64,000 bases of DNA from Blumeriella jaapii (Eukaryota; Ascomycota; Leotiomycetes; Helotiales; Drepanopezizaceae), in the NCBI GenBank assembly GCA_009599575.1, contig VWND01000073.1, positions 1,364,001 through 1,428,000 of the forward strand, in the 5' to 3' direction. The position numbers were made by a program, and so were the translations under genes. Each line of letters begins with the position of its first letter. Positions within the stretch are counted from its first letter, which is position 1. A model generated the notes under the pieces. It was not told the origin of the DNA and ran no database searches. It saw only the letters and a program-made list of their open reading frames with translations. Below, piece after piece: positions 22,944-32,623 of the stretch.

Positions 22944-25448
22944 TCAGGCTCCGATGGCACTCCTCTTTTTCCGTCCAAAGCCCAGGCCTTGCTTCGTCCC
23001 GTTCCTGCTCACCGCACCGGCACCATCATTGCCGGTGGTGATGGTGTTCTCCTTCTGCTTCTCGCGCTCCCTCTCGTCGGCGTACCCCTTCCTCCTTTCC
23101 ACACGGCCCTTCTCAATCGTGGCCTGGCTCAGGTGGCCAAAGCCATTCCTCCTCTTGTAACATGCTTCCATCAACGCGTTGCAGTCTAACATCCTCCTTG
23201 GAATGGTTTGAACAACCTGGAAGATCTCCATGGGGTCAGACACGGCTTTGATCTCTGCCTCGCCGAGCTTGAAGATAGTCAGGGCGATGCGGAAGAGCGT
23301 CTTGCTGCCTTCGCAGAAGAAAGAGTCCCAAACCCGCAGGGTCGATTCGACCGGGAGCGTGCCGATGAAGCAGGACATGAACCAGGCCGTGGTACAGAGG
23401 GTGATTGGGGGAAGCCGGAGAGTGCTGTGCGGGAGCGACGAGCCGTCGAGTTCGCCGCCAATCTTGGCCCATATTTGAGGCATCATGTCCTTGATGCTCG
23501 CCATCAGGACCCCAAGATCGACGTTTGCCCCTTCAAGATTGAGTTCGTGGGTCCCGGGAAGGTAAATGCCGGTGATGATGTTGAGCATCCAAAACGCCTT
23601 TTCCTCTTCCATGAAAAGGAGCAGGAGACCAGCGAGGAAATTCAGCGATTGGCAGTAGCCTATTCGGGGGTTATGAATAGAGAAGGCTCGCAAGACACGA
23701 CGCAGGGCCTGTAGGATAGAAGTCTCGGGTTCTGTGTGCTGCTGGCTGTTGCAACCTCCGTCGGGAGACGAAGATGGCGGGTCTGGTTTGAATCGGATAT
23801 TGTCAGGAAACGTGCGGTTGAGATCCCGCTCGATGATTTCCGCATCCGTTTCGCTGACTCCTCCTGCGGCGGCTTGCTGCACGAGATTTTTGTAGACGCC
23901 ATAGTTTTTGGCAACCATCGCAGGACCACCAGCATACCAGAACCATGCATCACCTCGCCAGTCAGGTGGAATACCTTTCCGAATGAATCGTTTCACTTTG
24001 GCGGACTTGGGCGGAAATCGAATCGGCCTATCGGTCACAAGGCTATTGTCTTTCAAGAGCGCCACCCATTTCTTGCGCCGTCGTGCCAGGTACTCGGTAT
24101 ACGGTCCGTTCCAAGCCTCGTACTGCTCCAACGAAACATGCTGTGTCTTCTTCCAAAACCCATACCTGTCTCTCGATTCACCAAACGTAGCTCCTCTGGT
24201 CACTGGTAGCGTGGGGCTCGGCGGTAGTTGATCTTCGAACCGCAGCTCCGACATGTTGGACCTCGAATACCCGCTCGATGTTTCCTCAGGATCCCTTGCG
24301 CCCGATCGGAATATCTGGTGCGAATCCCGCACTATCCAGGCGTGGTTCGGTACCAGAAGCGAGCTGTCGAACTCCTGATGTTCTGGCGCACGAAGCAAGT
24401 CGCTGGTTGGATATGCGTCGCCCGCCATCATTGAATCAAGCATAGCCTCTGCCAGCCCTGTTTCTCTCTTCTGCTGTGAATCCGCCGTTTCCGGTCTCAT
24501 CTCATCATTGTCTTCTACCCCCGAGTCCATGAACCCACTCTCGTACATTCCAATCGCATCGTCCACACTCATTCCCTCGTCACGCCCGAAAATGGAAGTC
24601 GCCGAGCTGCTCTTCGTCATGACACTGCTTCTCTCCGTCCCACTCGTGCCCATAAAGCTTGAGCTTGTAGTTAGAGCAGAGCGAAAGCTCGCTCGGACTT
24701 CCTCGCTATCAAAGCCATTTGGTCGAGGAATGGGGTCTCTCTGGTGGGCCGAGTAGTTGCTGTCTGGTCTCTGCATCGCTTGCCGAGGTCGGTGGTAAGC
24801 ATTGGTCAGGTTGCGTTGACGGGAATGTATCGACTCCGGAGCATGGTAGTCGGGTATCGAGGCAGACGGTCGCAGTGGAATTGCGGGCACTTTGGTAGAA
24901 GATTGAGAGGAAGAGGTAGAGAAGCCTCTGCTGCGAGAGGGGGCAACGTCTGTGGAGGTCTGTTGTTCATCAAGGGTCCGCTGAGGAAAAGTTGCCGCAG
25001 GATGCTTCAGAGATACGGGAGACTCATCCCCGCGCCTCGAGCTCGGCTGTCGCGATCGAGAAAGGACATCTGCAGGATGCATTTCCTGCCGGTCGGGAGT
25101 CTGACGACCTCCCGCCGAATGGGACCTGTAGCCATTGTCCAGCGCCCGAAGTCGAGATGCCTCGGAGGGCCTCTTGTGTAGGCCATGGGAACTGCCTGGA
25201 GGCGCCGTGAAGGAGCGTTCTTTCAACGACGGGTGGTGCGAGGGATAGGTGCGTAGAGACAGGTCTTCTCTCGACTGCGGATACGTGATCGAGACCGGAG
25301 AGACGGGCAGAGAAGACGGCGGGCTCTCGGACGCAGGCCTTGGGTGGGCAAGATGCAGGCCGAACCGCATGCTGCGCTGCCTCTTGATGTGTGGATTCTC
25401 GAAATATCCGTCCTCGAGCACCGCTCTGTCATGGTATGCATTCGCCAT
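22944..25448 (-). CDS. TBC-domain Rab GTPase-activating protein
   Basis: Single exon, 834 residues. The first 420 residues are low-complexity and rich in Ser, Pro and Arg, probably a phosphorylated regulatory region. The TBC domain spans about 490-740: GIPPDWRGDAWFW, then IIERDLNRTFPDN with the arginine finger (R546), IGYCQSLNFLAG with the glutamine finger (Q600), AFWMLNIITGIYLPG and VWDSFFCEG. Both catalytic residues are present, so it should be an active GAP for a Rab or Ypt protein in membrane traffic. The C-terminus is basic (KQGLGFGRKKRSAIGA). The start ATG at 25448 is followed by an uninterrupted frame. The target Rab cannot be deduced; the architecture, with a long disordered N-terminus, is common in Pezizomycotina. 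Confidence 0.92.
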   Translation of the reverse strand: MANAYHDRAVLEDGYFENPHIKRQRSMRFGLHLAHPRPASESPPSSLPVSPVSITYPQSREDLSLRTYPSHHPSLKERSFTAPPGSSHGLHKRPSEASRLRALDNGYRSHSAGGRQTPDRQEMHPADVLSRSRQPSSRRGDESPVSLKHPAATFPQRTLDEQQTSTDVAPSRSRGFSTSSSQSSTKVPAIPLRPSASIPDYHAPESIHSRQRNLTNAYHRPRQAMQRPDSNYSAHQRDPIPRPNGFDSEEVRASFRSALTTSSSFMGTSGTERSSVMTKSSSATSIFGRDEGMSVDDAIGMYESGFMDSGVEDNDEMRPETADSQQKRETGLAEAMLDSMMAGDAYPTSDLLRAPEHQEFDSSLLVPNHAWIVRDSHQIFRSGARDPEETSSGYSRSNMSELRFEDQLPPSPTLPVTRGATFGESRDRYGFWKKTQHVSLEQYEAWNGPYTEYLARRRKKWVALLKDNSLVTDRPIRFPPKSAKVKRFIRKGIPPDWRGDAWFWYAGGPAMVAKNYGVYKNLVQQAAAGGVSETDAEIIERDLNRTFPDNIRFKPDPPSSSPDGGCNSQQHTEPETSILQALRRVLRAFSIHNPRIGYCQSLNFLAGLLLLFMEEEKAFWMLNIITGIYLPGTHELNLEGANVDLGVLMASIKDMMPQIWAKIGGELDGSSLPHSTLRLPPITLCTTAWFMSCFIGTLPVESTLRVWDSFFCEGSKTLFRIALTIFKLGEAEIKAVSDPMEIFQVVQTIPRRMLDCNALMEACYKRRNGFGHLSQATIEKGRVERRKGYADEREREKQKENTITTGNDGAGAVSRNGTKQGLGFGRKKRSAIGA

Positions 25449-25486
25449 GCTCGCTCAGGCTGCCACTCGGGGTGCTCCAGCGTGTG

Positions 25487-25529
25487 CTCTCGCTCTCGCT
25501 CTCGGTCTCGGTCTCGGTCTCGCTCTCGC
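25487..25529 (+). repeat. CTCGNT hexamer microsatellite
   Basis: Seven or so tandem copies of CTCGCT/CTCGGT immediately upstream of the TBC gene start. Confidence 0.85.
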
Positions 25530-25784
25530 CCGGCCGTGAGGTTGTCTCCGTCTCGTGCTCCTCCTGTCTCCCGCAGCTCGAGACGCTCGAATGCCGCAGC
25601 CCTCGTCTCAGGTAAACGCCAACGCCCACCCTGCTGTACATCCGCCCATGAAGCTTGACCGATGGCGCTGTACGCAGGTGGAGGTACAGTAGGTGGATTT
25701 CCGTGTCAGTCGATTGGCAGAGGAAGCACGCAGATGTGTGTCCAGGTCGTGAGAATGGGAGAGGGCTCGGCGTTCGCAGTTCGG

Positions 25785-25811
25785 GGTTGGTTGGTTGGTT
25801 GGTTGGTTGGT
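25785..25811 (+). repeat. GGTT tetramer microsatellite
   Basis: About six perfect tandem GGTT units in the TBC gene upstream region. Confidence 0.9.
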
Positions 25812-26335
25812 GGAACGCTTGCTTGCTTGCCGTGCTTGCTTTCCTGGCTCTCCTGGCTCTCCTGGCTTTGCTGTTGTAGTGTCGTGGTGGTATATAAACC
25901 ACCTCCTACATACCGATCAGTCGTGTTGCACGGTGTCGTGGTCGTGGTGTTTGTTGTCAGTGGTCGGTGCCTGGGGAACTCTGGCAGCACTTCCCTGGCC
26001 CTCGGACCCCAGAAACTCACTTTCGTTCTAGCGATTATTGACTTCCATTGCCTTTGCTTCCATTTCCACGCCAGATCTTTTTCGGTCGGCTCTCATCTTA
26101 AAACGCTATTGTCTCTTCATTTTTGCAAGATTAACGACTTCTCCGGATCCGTGCTGCGCGTCGAGTCTTCTTGGCCGCAGAGTGAGAAGGGCAACGATGG
26201 AACACTGTTGGGACCCATTCTTCCTTATTGGCGTCACCTACTACATATATGCAACGGTCATGTCTGGGAAAACTTGTACCGCACAGTTCAAAAGTACTTG
26301 TTCTACCACCCCCGAACGTCTAAGGGCTAACCTAA

Positions 26336-26362
26336 CCCCCCCCCCCCCCACCCCCCCCCCCC
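26336..26362 (+). repeat. Poly-C tract (14 C, A, 12 C)
   Basis: Two cytosine runs split by one A, followed by T-C and an A-run, 26 nt beyond the ADE13 stop codon in the 3' flank. Confidence 0.9.
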
Positions 26363-26387
26363 TCAAAAAAAACCCAACGTGAACCCG

Positions 26388-28570
26388 TCAAACGTTCAGC
26401 TGCTGGACTCCGGCGCCCTTGATGTGTTCCAGATATCTCCCTACCCTTTCCATGACCGGGCCGCCGGTTCCGCAGTACTTCTGCACCATCTCCTCACTCC
26501 TCCCAGTGAACAAGCTCGGATCCAGCAACCCGTCGATTTCAGCCCAGATTGGCTCAAAATACTTCGTTCCTTTGATCCGAGCGATGAGATCATTCTTGCC
26601 GCCTTGCTTCTTGACCACGTCCGAGGCTTGGTGTGACAAGACCCGGATCTCTTCGTGCGCCACCTGACGATCGCCGCCGTTGGCAACAATCTTCATGATG
26701 ATGTTCTCGGTGGCCATGAAAGGGAGTTCCTCCATCACGTGGGCGTGGATCTTTTCTTCATAGACGACCTGCGCTTCGTGTTAATGGGAGAAGTCTTTTC
26801 AAATGGGACAAGTGAAACCCGAACTCACCAAGCCAGAAGTAACGTTGTCCAGGCCGATGAGTATGGCATCAGCGAGCAACATCATCTCAGGAATGTCGAT
26901 CCGGCGAATGGCGCTATCGTCAAGCGTCCTCTCGAACCATTGGTCCGCATACGTATCCGCGAAGTTGACCGGTAACGACCTCAACTTACGACCCAGGGAA
27001 CAGATTCTCTCTGAGCGCATGGGGTTACGCTTGTACGCCATCGCGCTAGATCCAATTTGGTCCTTCTCGAACGGCTCCTCGAGCTCTTTCATGCTGGCCA
27101 AATGGCGAATGTCATTGGTGATGTGCATGGCGGTGGAGCCGAGACCACAGATGGCATTGGAGATGTCGAGATCGACCTTTCTCGAGTAGGTTTGCACAGA
27201 GATGTCATACTGCTTTGGGAATCGGGCCTTTCTGCAAAGAATCTCGTTGAGTTTGTCGATCTTAGCGCCGTCTCCATGAAATATCTCGAGAAACGAGGCT
27301 TGGGCTTGAATCTCTCGTCAGGGCATTCTAGTCACATGAAACAGACGAGAGGGGGGATGGGGGAGGCTGAACTCACTGCCTGTGGTACCTGTGGCACCTC
27401 TGAATAGCAGACGCTCGTGCTGAGTCTCGATGTTTTCAAGATCCATCAACTATCAGTCTTTAGCAGGTACTTTTGCGTAGGCGTAATCGTCAAATTGGGC
27501 TTTTCCCGAGCAACTTCGGATGGGGATATGACATTGTAAATCCGCCGCCAGAACGTACCAGATCCTGGATCCACTGAGTTGCCCGCCGCCCAACAGTGAT
27601 GAGTTGAGCCGCTTGAAAATGAGTGAACCCGAGGGTAGGGATCCTGGCAGAGTCAGCACACGATTCGGTCTAGCGCCTCCCGTGACCTGAGATCACTTAC
27701 GCCTTGTTCTCTAGGGCAAATGTGGAGAGATTGTGTATGACTTTAGCGAGCTTAGGCTTGAGAAGGTCCATAGCATCTCTCGTCGAATGTCAGCGAAGCC
27801 CAATCCGAATCGTAGAGGCAAGATCTGACTGACCTCATCAAGATCAGCTCGGCATTGTCCTGGATTTCAATTAGCATTTTCAGGGATCCTGATTCATCGG
27901 GGTTCCCAGGGACCAGATATCCGCCATAGCGCCGGGTCGATTGACAGACTACACAACCGGAGAGGACTTACAGTAACACTGTGAGGGTCAGTAACTGTAG
28001 CGGTGTATTGGTCTCTCGTTGCTTACTAGCAGGAGGTGGCTCCGAGATGGATGATACCCGCAGCAGCAGGTGCAGCTACCCCAAATGCATGGACGTCTGA
28101 AGCACACAAATCAGCTTGGAAGCTCTGCACGCTCCACTCACACCATGTGGTATAGGACAGTGATATACACATCATCATGAGACTACTCACGAGCCATCTG
28201 TCCGACCAGATCAGCGACACGTTATCGTCTCTTCAGCAGTAGCAAAACCCACCACGTCATGACGACGCCTCTTCTCCTCGACCGCCGCGATTTCAAAATC
28301 CTGGTCGGTCAGGACAAGCTTCTCTCTCATCTGCGCAATTGCCTCGTCGCTGATACCCTCTAGGCCGACCTCCTTCTCCGCCTCGGCCAGCCAAAGCCAA
28401 AGCTGGCGCCATGTCGAGTGGCGGTTGCGGGCACCGAACAACTTCTTCATCTCATCGCTACTGTAGCGTGAGTCCAGAGGCGTCTGCGTATCTAGTCAGT
28501 GACTGTAAATCTGCGTGCAACATGCCGACGCTCCCGGGGAACGTGCCTTGTAGTAATCGAAGCCTGACAT
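26388..28570 (-). CDS. ADE13: Adenylosuccinate lyase, 11 exons with two 7-nt microexons
   Basis: Deduced exons on the minus strand: 28570-28547, 28483-28253, 28197-28191, 28096-28027, 27978-27972, 27859-27834, 27778-27701, 27643-27559, 27449-27377, 27304-26829 and 26768-26388; 485 residues, the usual family length. The protein reads [15 protein letters not shown], then [58 protein letters not shown] and the lyase signature [14 protein letters not shown]. The two 7-nt exons (ATGGCTC and TGTTACT) supply MA and the end of CYVT; without them the conserved blocks cannot be joined in frame. Intron 1 uses a GC donor (AAG/GCACGT). The enzyme cleaves SAICAR and adenylosuccinate in purine synthesis, releasing fumarate; it is cytosolic. 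ADE12 and ADE2, two further purine genes, lie within about 6 kb. Confidence 0.93.
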
Positions 28571-29338
28571 CTTGCCTGGGGGAGAAGATGAATAGAAAGT
28601 GTTGATGTGATTGCTCTACGCAAATTGGGTTGATTGCAACGCGAGTCTTGGGTGCGGAACGGAATGGTCGTTAGTACAGTACAGTAAAGTATATGGCCGG
28701 TGAATTTTTCTGCCGGAGGGGTCGACGGACTATGCCTTTTCGGGGTTGAGGTCGAGAGGGCTTGAGCGGTGAGACCGTGGTCCACTTGCCCCTCCAGTTC
28801 AGGCCTTAAATTTAAGGAATCATTAAGGCAGGCGAGGTTGGGCTTGAAACTTCCTGTCAGCCAACTTACAGTACTGCACATCCATCTATTCTTTGACAAC
28901 TTTCCATGCGTAGAAAGATAGATCTTCCATTTGGTTTACGATGGCTTCGAACGATTTCTCCACTCGCAAAGCCTTTTTTCAGGTTGTCGATCTGAGCACA
29001 ACAGAGCAGGTTTCACCAACGGTTTTGCGCGTGTTTCTACCGCACCGCAGCTGACGGCCTGCGACTCTGTCGAGTCAAATACGAGGCGGTGGTTATCATG
29101 CTGTACTGGTGACAGGTGCTTGGACTTGCGTAGCTGTAGAACGGCCAGTATAGCACCAATATAAATCACATAACTGTGTCCACGGCCCCGCCTGTCCCTC
29201 TTGTCCTGATTCCTCACTCCTCACTCCTCACTCCTCACACTTCCTGTTGTTCGACAAAGAAAACACTCGATCCCGCACAGCACCGCTTTCTTCCACTCCC
29301 CAAGTTCCGAAACCACCGCCAACCCGAAATCCGCAACC
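28571..29338. promoter_or_regulatory. Divergent promoter region, ADE13 / ATX1
   Basis: Contains GTACAGTACAG at 28674-28685 and ACAGTACTG near 28868, and a CTCACTC repeat (29211-29239) just before ATX1. No TGACTC-type Bas1/Gcn4 site was noticed. Confidence 0.45.
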
Positions 29339-29687
29339 ATGTCCGCAGAAGAAGACCACACCTACAAGTTCAACGTCAGCATGAGCTGCGGCGGTTGCTC
29401 GGGCGCCATCACCAGAGTCCTGACCAAGCTCGAGGGTTAGTACCTACCTACACCCCCCCTTTCCAGTCCCCTCCTGCAGTCCCTTTGGAGCTGACGGCCT
29501 ACGCACCTGCTCAGGCGTCAAGTCCTTCGACGTCTCCCTCGCCACGCAGACCGCGACCGTGGTGGCCGAGCCATCGCTCTCGTACGAAAAGGTCCTGAGC
29601 ACCATCTCCAAGACGGGCAAGAAGGTCAACAGCGGCGAGGCGGACGGCGAGAGCAAGAGTGTGGACGTCGTCGCGGAACAGCTATGA
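29339..29687 (+). CDS. ATX1: Copper chaperone, Atx1 family
   Basis: Exons 29339-29435 and 29515-29687, 89 residues. The heavy-metal-associated domain starts directly at the N-terminus: YKFNVSMSCGGCSGAITRVL, with the copper-binding MxCxxC motif, and continues after the 79-nt intron as GVKSFDVSLATQTATVV and VLSTISKTGKKV; lysine-rich helix 2 matches Atx1. Atx1 carries Cu(I) in the cytosol to the P-type ATPase Ccc2 of the Golgi for loading secreted multicopper oxidases. The C-terminal tail (SGEADGESKSVDVVAEQL) is a short acidic extension. The intron has a GTTAGT donor and CTCAG acceptor. It sits between ADE13 and ADE12 with no functional link that I can see. Confidence 0.93.
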
Positions 29688-30247
29688 CATGGCTGGCACG
29701 CCGGTGACAGGAGCATGAAGCTGCTGTGAACGCGACCGCGAAGCCAGGCATGGGGCTTAGACGAAGGGCGTCGGGGCAGACGTATCACACGATTGCGCTG
29801 GTTGGCCGGAAGGGAACCCCCAGCACAGGATTGATACTGTACTATGCACAATGCCATGACCTTTTGCTTCTCGACTTGCCCTCTCTCCGTCTTGAAGATG
29901 GGGATCCAAGTCGCAACTCTCTCCTCTGCTCCCTGCTCTTGATGTGGCTGCCTCGTACCTCAACTGTGTAGATCGCATGCTATCACCATGGTATCGTTTT
30001 CCCCTCACAGGAGCATTTTGGTTCACATCTATATCGAGGGTCCGACGTAAGAAAAAGCAAACTGTAAGAGGCTTCCAAAGGACATTGAGCCTGAGGAGGC
30101 TTAAAACCACGATCCTGAGGGTACCTAAATACAATACCGAGTCTATTGCCAAGTCCAATACCCCACGTCCTATGGTCCGATGGAGCTCCTGAGCACCGGG
30201 CTTTTGGGTGTTGTAATGCTGGATCCGCCATACAGCACTTGTCATAA
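29688..30247. other. Intergenic between convergent genes
   Basis: 3' flanks of ATX1 and ADE12. Short antisense-like frames only; no RNA gene or repeat seen. Confidence 0.6.
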
Positions 30248-32172
30248 TCAACGAGTAATCATAGCCTCCCTACCCGGACCAGTACCAATATACTTGACCT
30301 TGACCTAAGAAAAGTTAGCCATCTCCCAGATTCTCACAGTCAAGCGGAGCGGAACTTTAATGGAAAACTTTAGCTTACTCCGACGAACTCCTCGATGAAT
30401 TCCACATACTCCCTCGCCGCCTTCGGGAGATCATAGAACGACTTCGCGCCTGTGATCGGCTTCTCCCACCCCTTCAGCTCCACATACTTGGGTTTCACGC
30501 GACCCAGAACCTCGAGGTCGGCTGGGAAGGACACAAGTTCTTCGCCGGTCAAAGGATCTATGTATGCAGTGGCAACTTTAACGGTTGGGAAGGTATCCAA
30601 GATGTCGAGCTTAGTGACATTGATGGCGGTGTAGTGATTGATGGCGGTTGAGTACTAGAAGCACCGGGTCAATATTGCGCTCGGTTACAGCTACAGATCA
30701 TCAAGAGCCGTGAGAACCTCTGCATCCAGAGTCGTACCTTGACAACGACCAAGTCTAGCCACCCGCATCTCCTCCTCCGGCCGGTCGTTACGCCGAACTC
30801 TCGTCCTATTTCCTGGAGCTTCGTTCCTGCTTCTTCTAGATCCTCAGTTGGAAAGGGACCACCGCCTACTCGGGTAGTGTAAGCCTTGACAACGCCGTAA
30901 ACGTTGGAGATTTTGGCAGGATTCAAGGCGAGGCCGGTAAAAATCCCTCCCAAGCCGGTGTTAGACTGAACACAATATCAGTATGTTCCGGTAAACATAA
31001 ATATGAACATCTCGAAACCCAGAGATCCCCATGTCGGTCGAGCTTTTGGTTGGATTCTTGGTCTTGCGGCGCAAAACCTGGCCCGTGATGGTCCCAGGAA
31101 GTGGAGACTCTGACGATTTTAAACTCACCGAAGTCACATACGGATATGTGCCAAAATCCAAGTCCAACATCAGAGCATTCGCGCCTTCAATCAAGATCGG
31201 TTGGTTCTTCTTTTGCACATCATCCATGAATGGCACTTGGTCGATGACGAATGTCGCCAGCTTTTCTCGATATCCCTGTGATGCCGTCAGTTGTTTCCAC
31301 TGCCAATATGAAGCAACAGCCTACGTCGAATCTCGAAATCTCTTCCTCGACATCGTACTTCAAGATATCTCCATAGCGCTTCTTGTAGCCTCGTGCTAAT
31401 TCTCTCAACCGGCTGTCAAAATGCTCCTTGTCGAAGACTTCGCAGATACGGACACCGCTACGGGCAGCTTTCGTAGAGTAGGATGGCCCGATGCTACATG
31501 CAGAATCAGCCCTAGTAGTAATTCCCCAAAGCATCGGCTGTAGCACAAGAAGCATTACCTACCCCTTCCTCGTTGTGCCCACAGCTTTCCCACCCAACTC
31601 GACTTCCTCCAACCCATCCACAATCTGATGCAGGTCGAAAACAATATGCGCTCGATCACTGATGTATATCCTCGACCTCACATCCTTCAGGCCCTGTTTG
31701 CCTTATCAACGCGGTGTCTCATAACCCAAGAAACCGCCAGCCTACCTTAGTTTCCAGATCCTCCAGCTCCCTGAAGAAGGCTGGGATATGGCAAACGACG
31801 CCTGATCCGATCAAGTTGTGACATTTCGGGTTGACCAAGCCGGATGGGAGGAGGTGGAAATCGTAGGTGATGCCATTGGCGACAATGGTATGTCCAGCAT
31901 TGTTTCCTCCTTGCGCGCGAGCGCATATCTCGACGGTTGGACAGAGGATATCTACCAATTTACCCTTCCCCTGAAGTGGAGTTAGTTGTACATTCATGCA
32001 TGCTCTCCTTATAATGTGCCTAGAACTCCCGCGGAACTTGATCCGTAACGTTTGCGAGCTCTCGTGTCTGTGCTTCTTTTCGCCTGCTCCAGACACATTG
32101 AACAGATTATGAGGAAGATGGGAAATTCTTTACCTCGTCGCCCCACTGCGCTCCCAACACGATCGTCGCCAT
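30248..32172 (-). CDS. ADE12: Adenylosuccinate synthetase
   Basis: Eight minus-strand exons: 32172-32134, 31970-31746, 31693-31563, 31493-31325, 31275-31129, 30965-30738, 30654-30379 and 30304-30248; 423 residues. Exon 1 gives [13 protein letters not shown] and joins GKGKLVDIL, forming the GDEGKGK GTP-binding loop split by a 163-nt intron. Other blocks: [74 protein letters not shown] and [11 protein letters not shown]. The last 19-codon exon supplies the conserved C-terminus [13 protein letters not shown]; a reader ignoring the last intron would stop early at EFVGVS. The enzyme joins IMP and aspartate with GTP, the first step from IMP to AMP, upstream of the ADE13 lyase. It is head-to-head with ADE2 across about 450 bp. 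Confidence 0.95.
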
Positions 32173-32623
32173 AATCTATCTTATCTTTCTCTGTTGGATG
32201 ATCAGTGTCTGCAACGACTGGCTCGCCGCGGAGAGCGGCACTGCTTTGGAGAAACCACCAACCTTTGTTGACGTCTGCTTTGTGATCATGCAAGGACGGT
32301 TTTCTTGTGGCGGGTGGGGTGAATTAACTTTGGCGGGGTCAGCAGCGGTCTCGGGGCGGTGAGAGGAATTTGGCGTCGTAGGATGCACTTTCTGCCGGCC
32401 AGCCAAAATAAAATCCGAGCTTCATTCTCTTCTTGCTCAGGAAAATGCACCGTCTTCTCAAACTTACTGCTCCCAACGCCCTCACGCTCTCACGCTCTCA
32501 CACTCTCACGCTTCACGTGTCACGATAATCGTCTGCACTTCCACTCAGAGTCTCACGTACACTCAGAATTTCGCCGAATTATCCACTGCAAAATCTTCCT
32601 ACGCGCATTTTCCTTACCCCGCC
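32173..32623. promoter_or_regulatory. Bidirectional promoter ADE12 / ADE2
   Basis: About 450 bp between the two divergent purine genes. Seen: a CACGTG E-box (32514-32519), a CTCACGCT repeat (about 32480-32515) and TTATCT GATA-like sites near the ADE12 start. A shared control region is inferred from the geometry only. Confidence 0.5.

Larger units (their letters stand above)
25449..26387. promoter_or_regulatory. TBC gene upstream region with simple repeats
   Basis: About 940 nt without a supportable gene. It carries a CTCGGT/CTCGCT hexamer array (25487-25529), a GGTT array (25785-25811), CTGGCTCTC repeats (about 25845-25870) and, at the ADE13 end, the poly-C tract. Confidence 0.55.

Noticed and set aside
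30360..30600. ADE12 ending at EFVGVS
   Set aside because: A GTAAGC donor precedes that stop, and a further exon at 30248-30304 supplies the conserved [11 protein letters not shown]-terminus.
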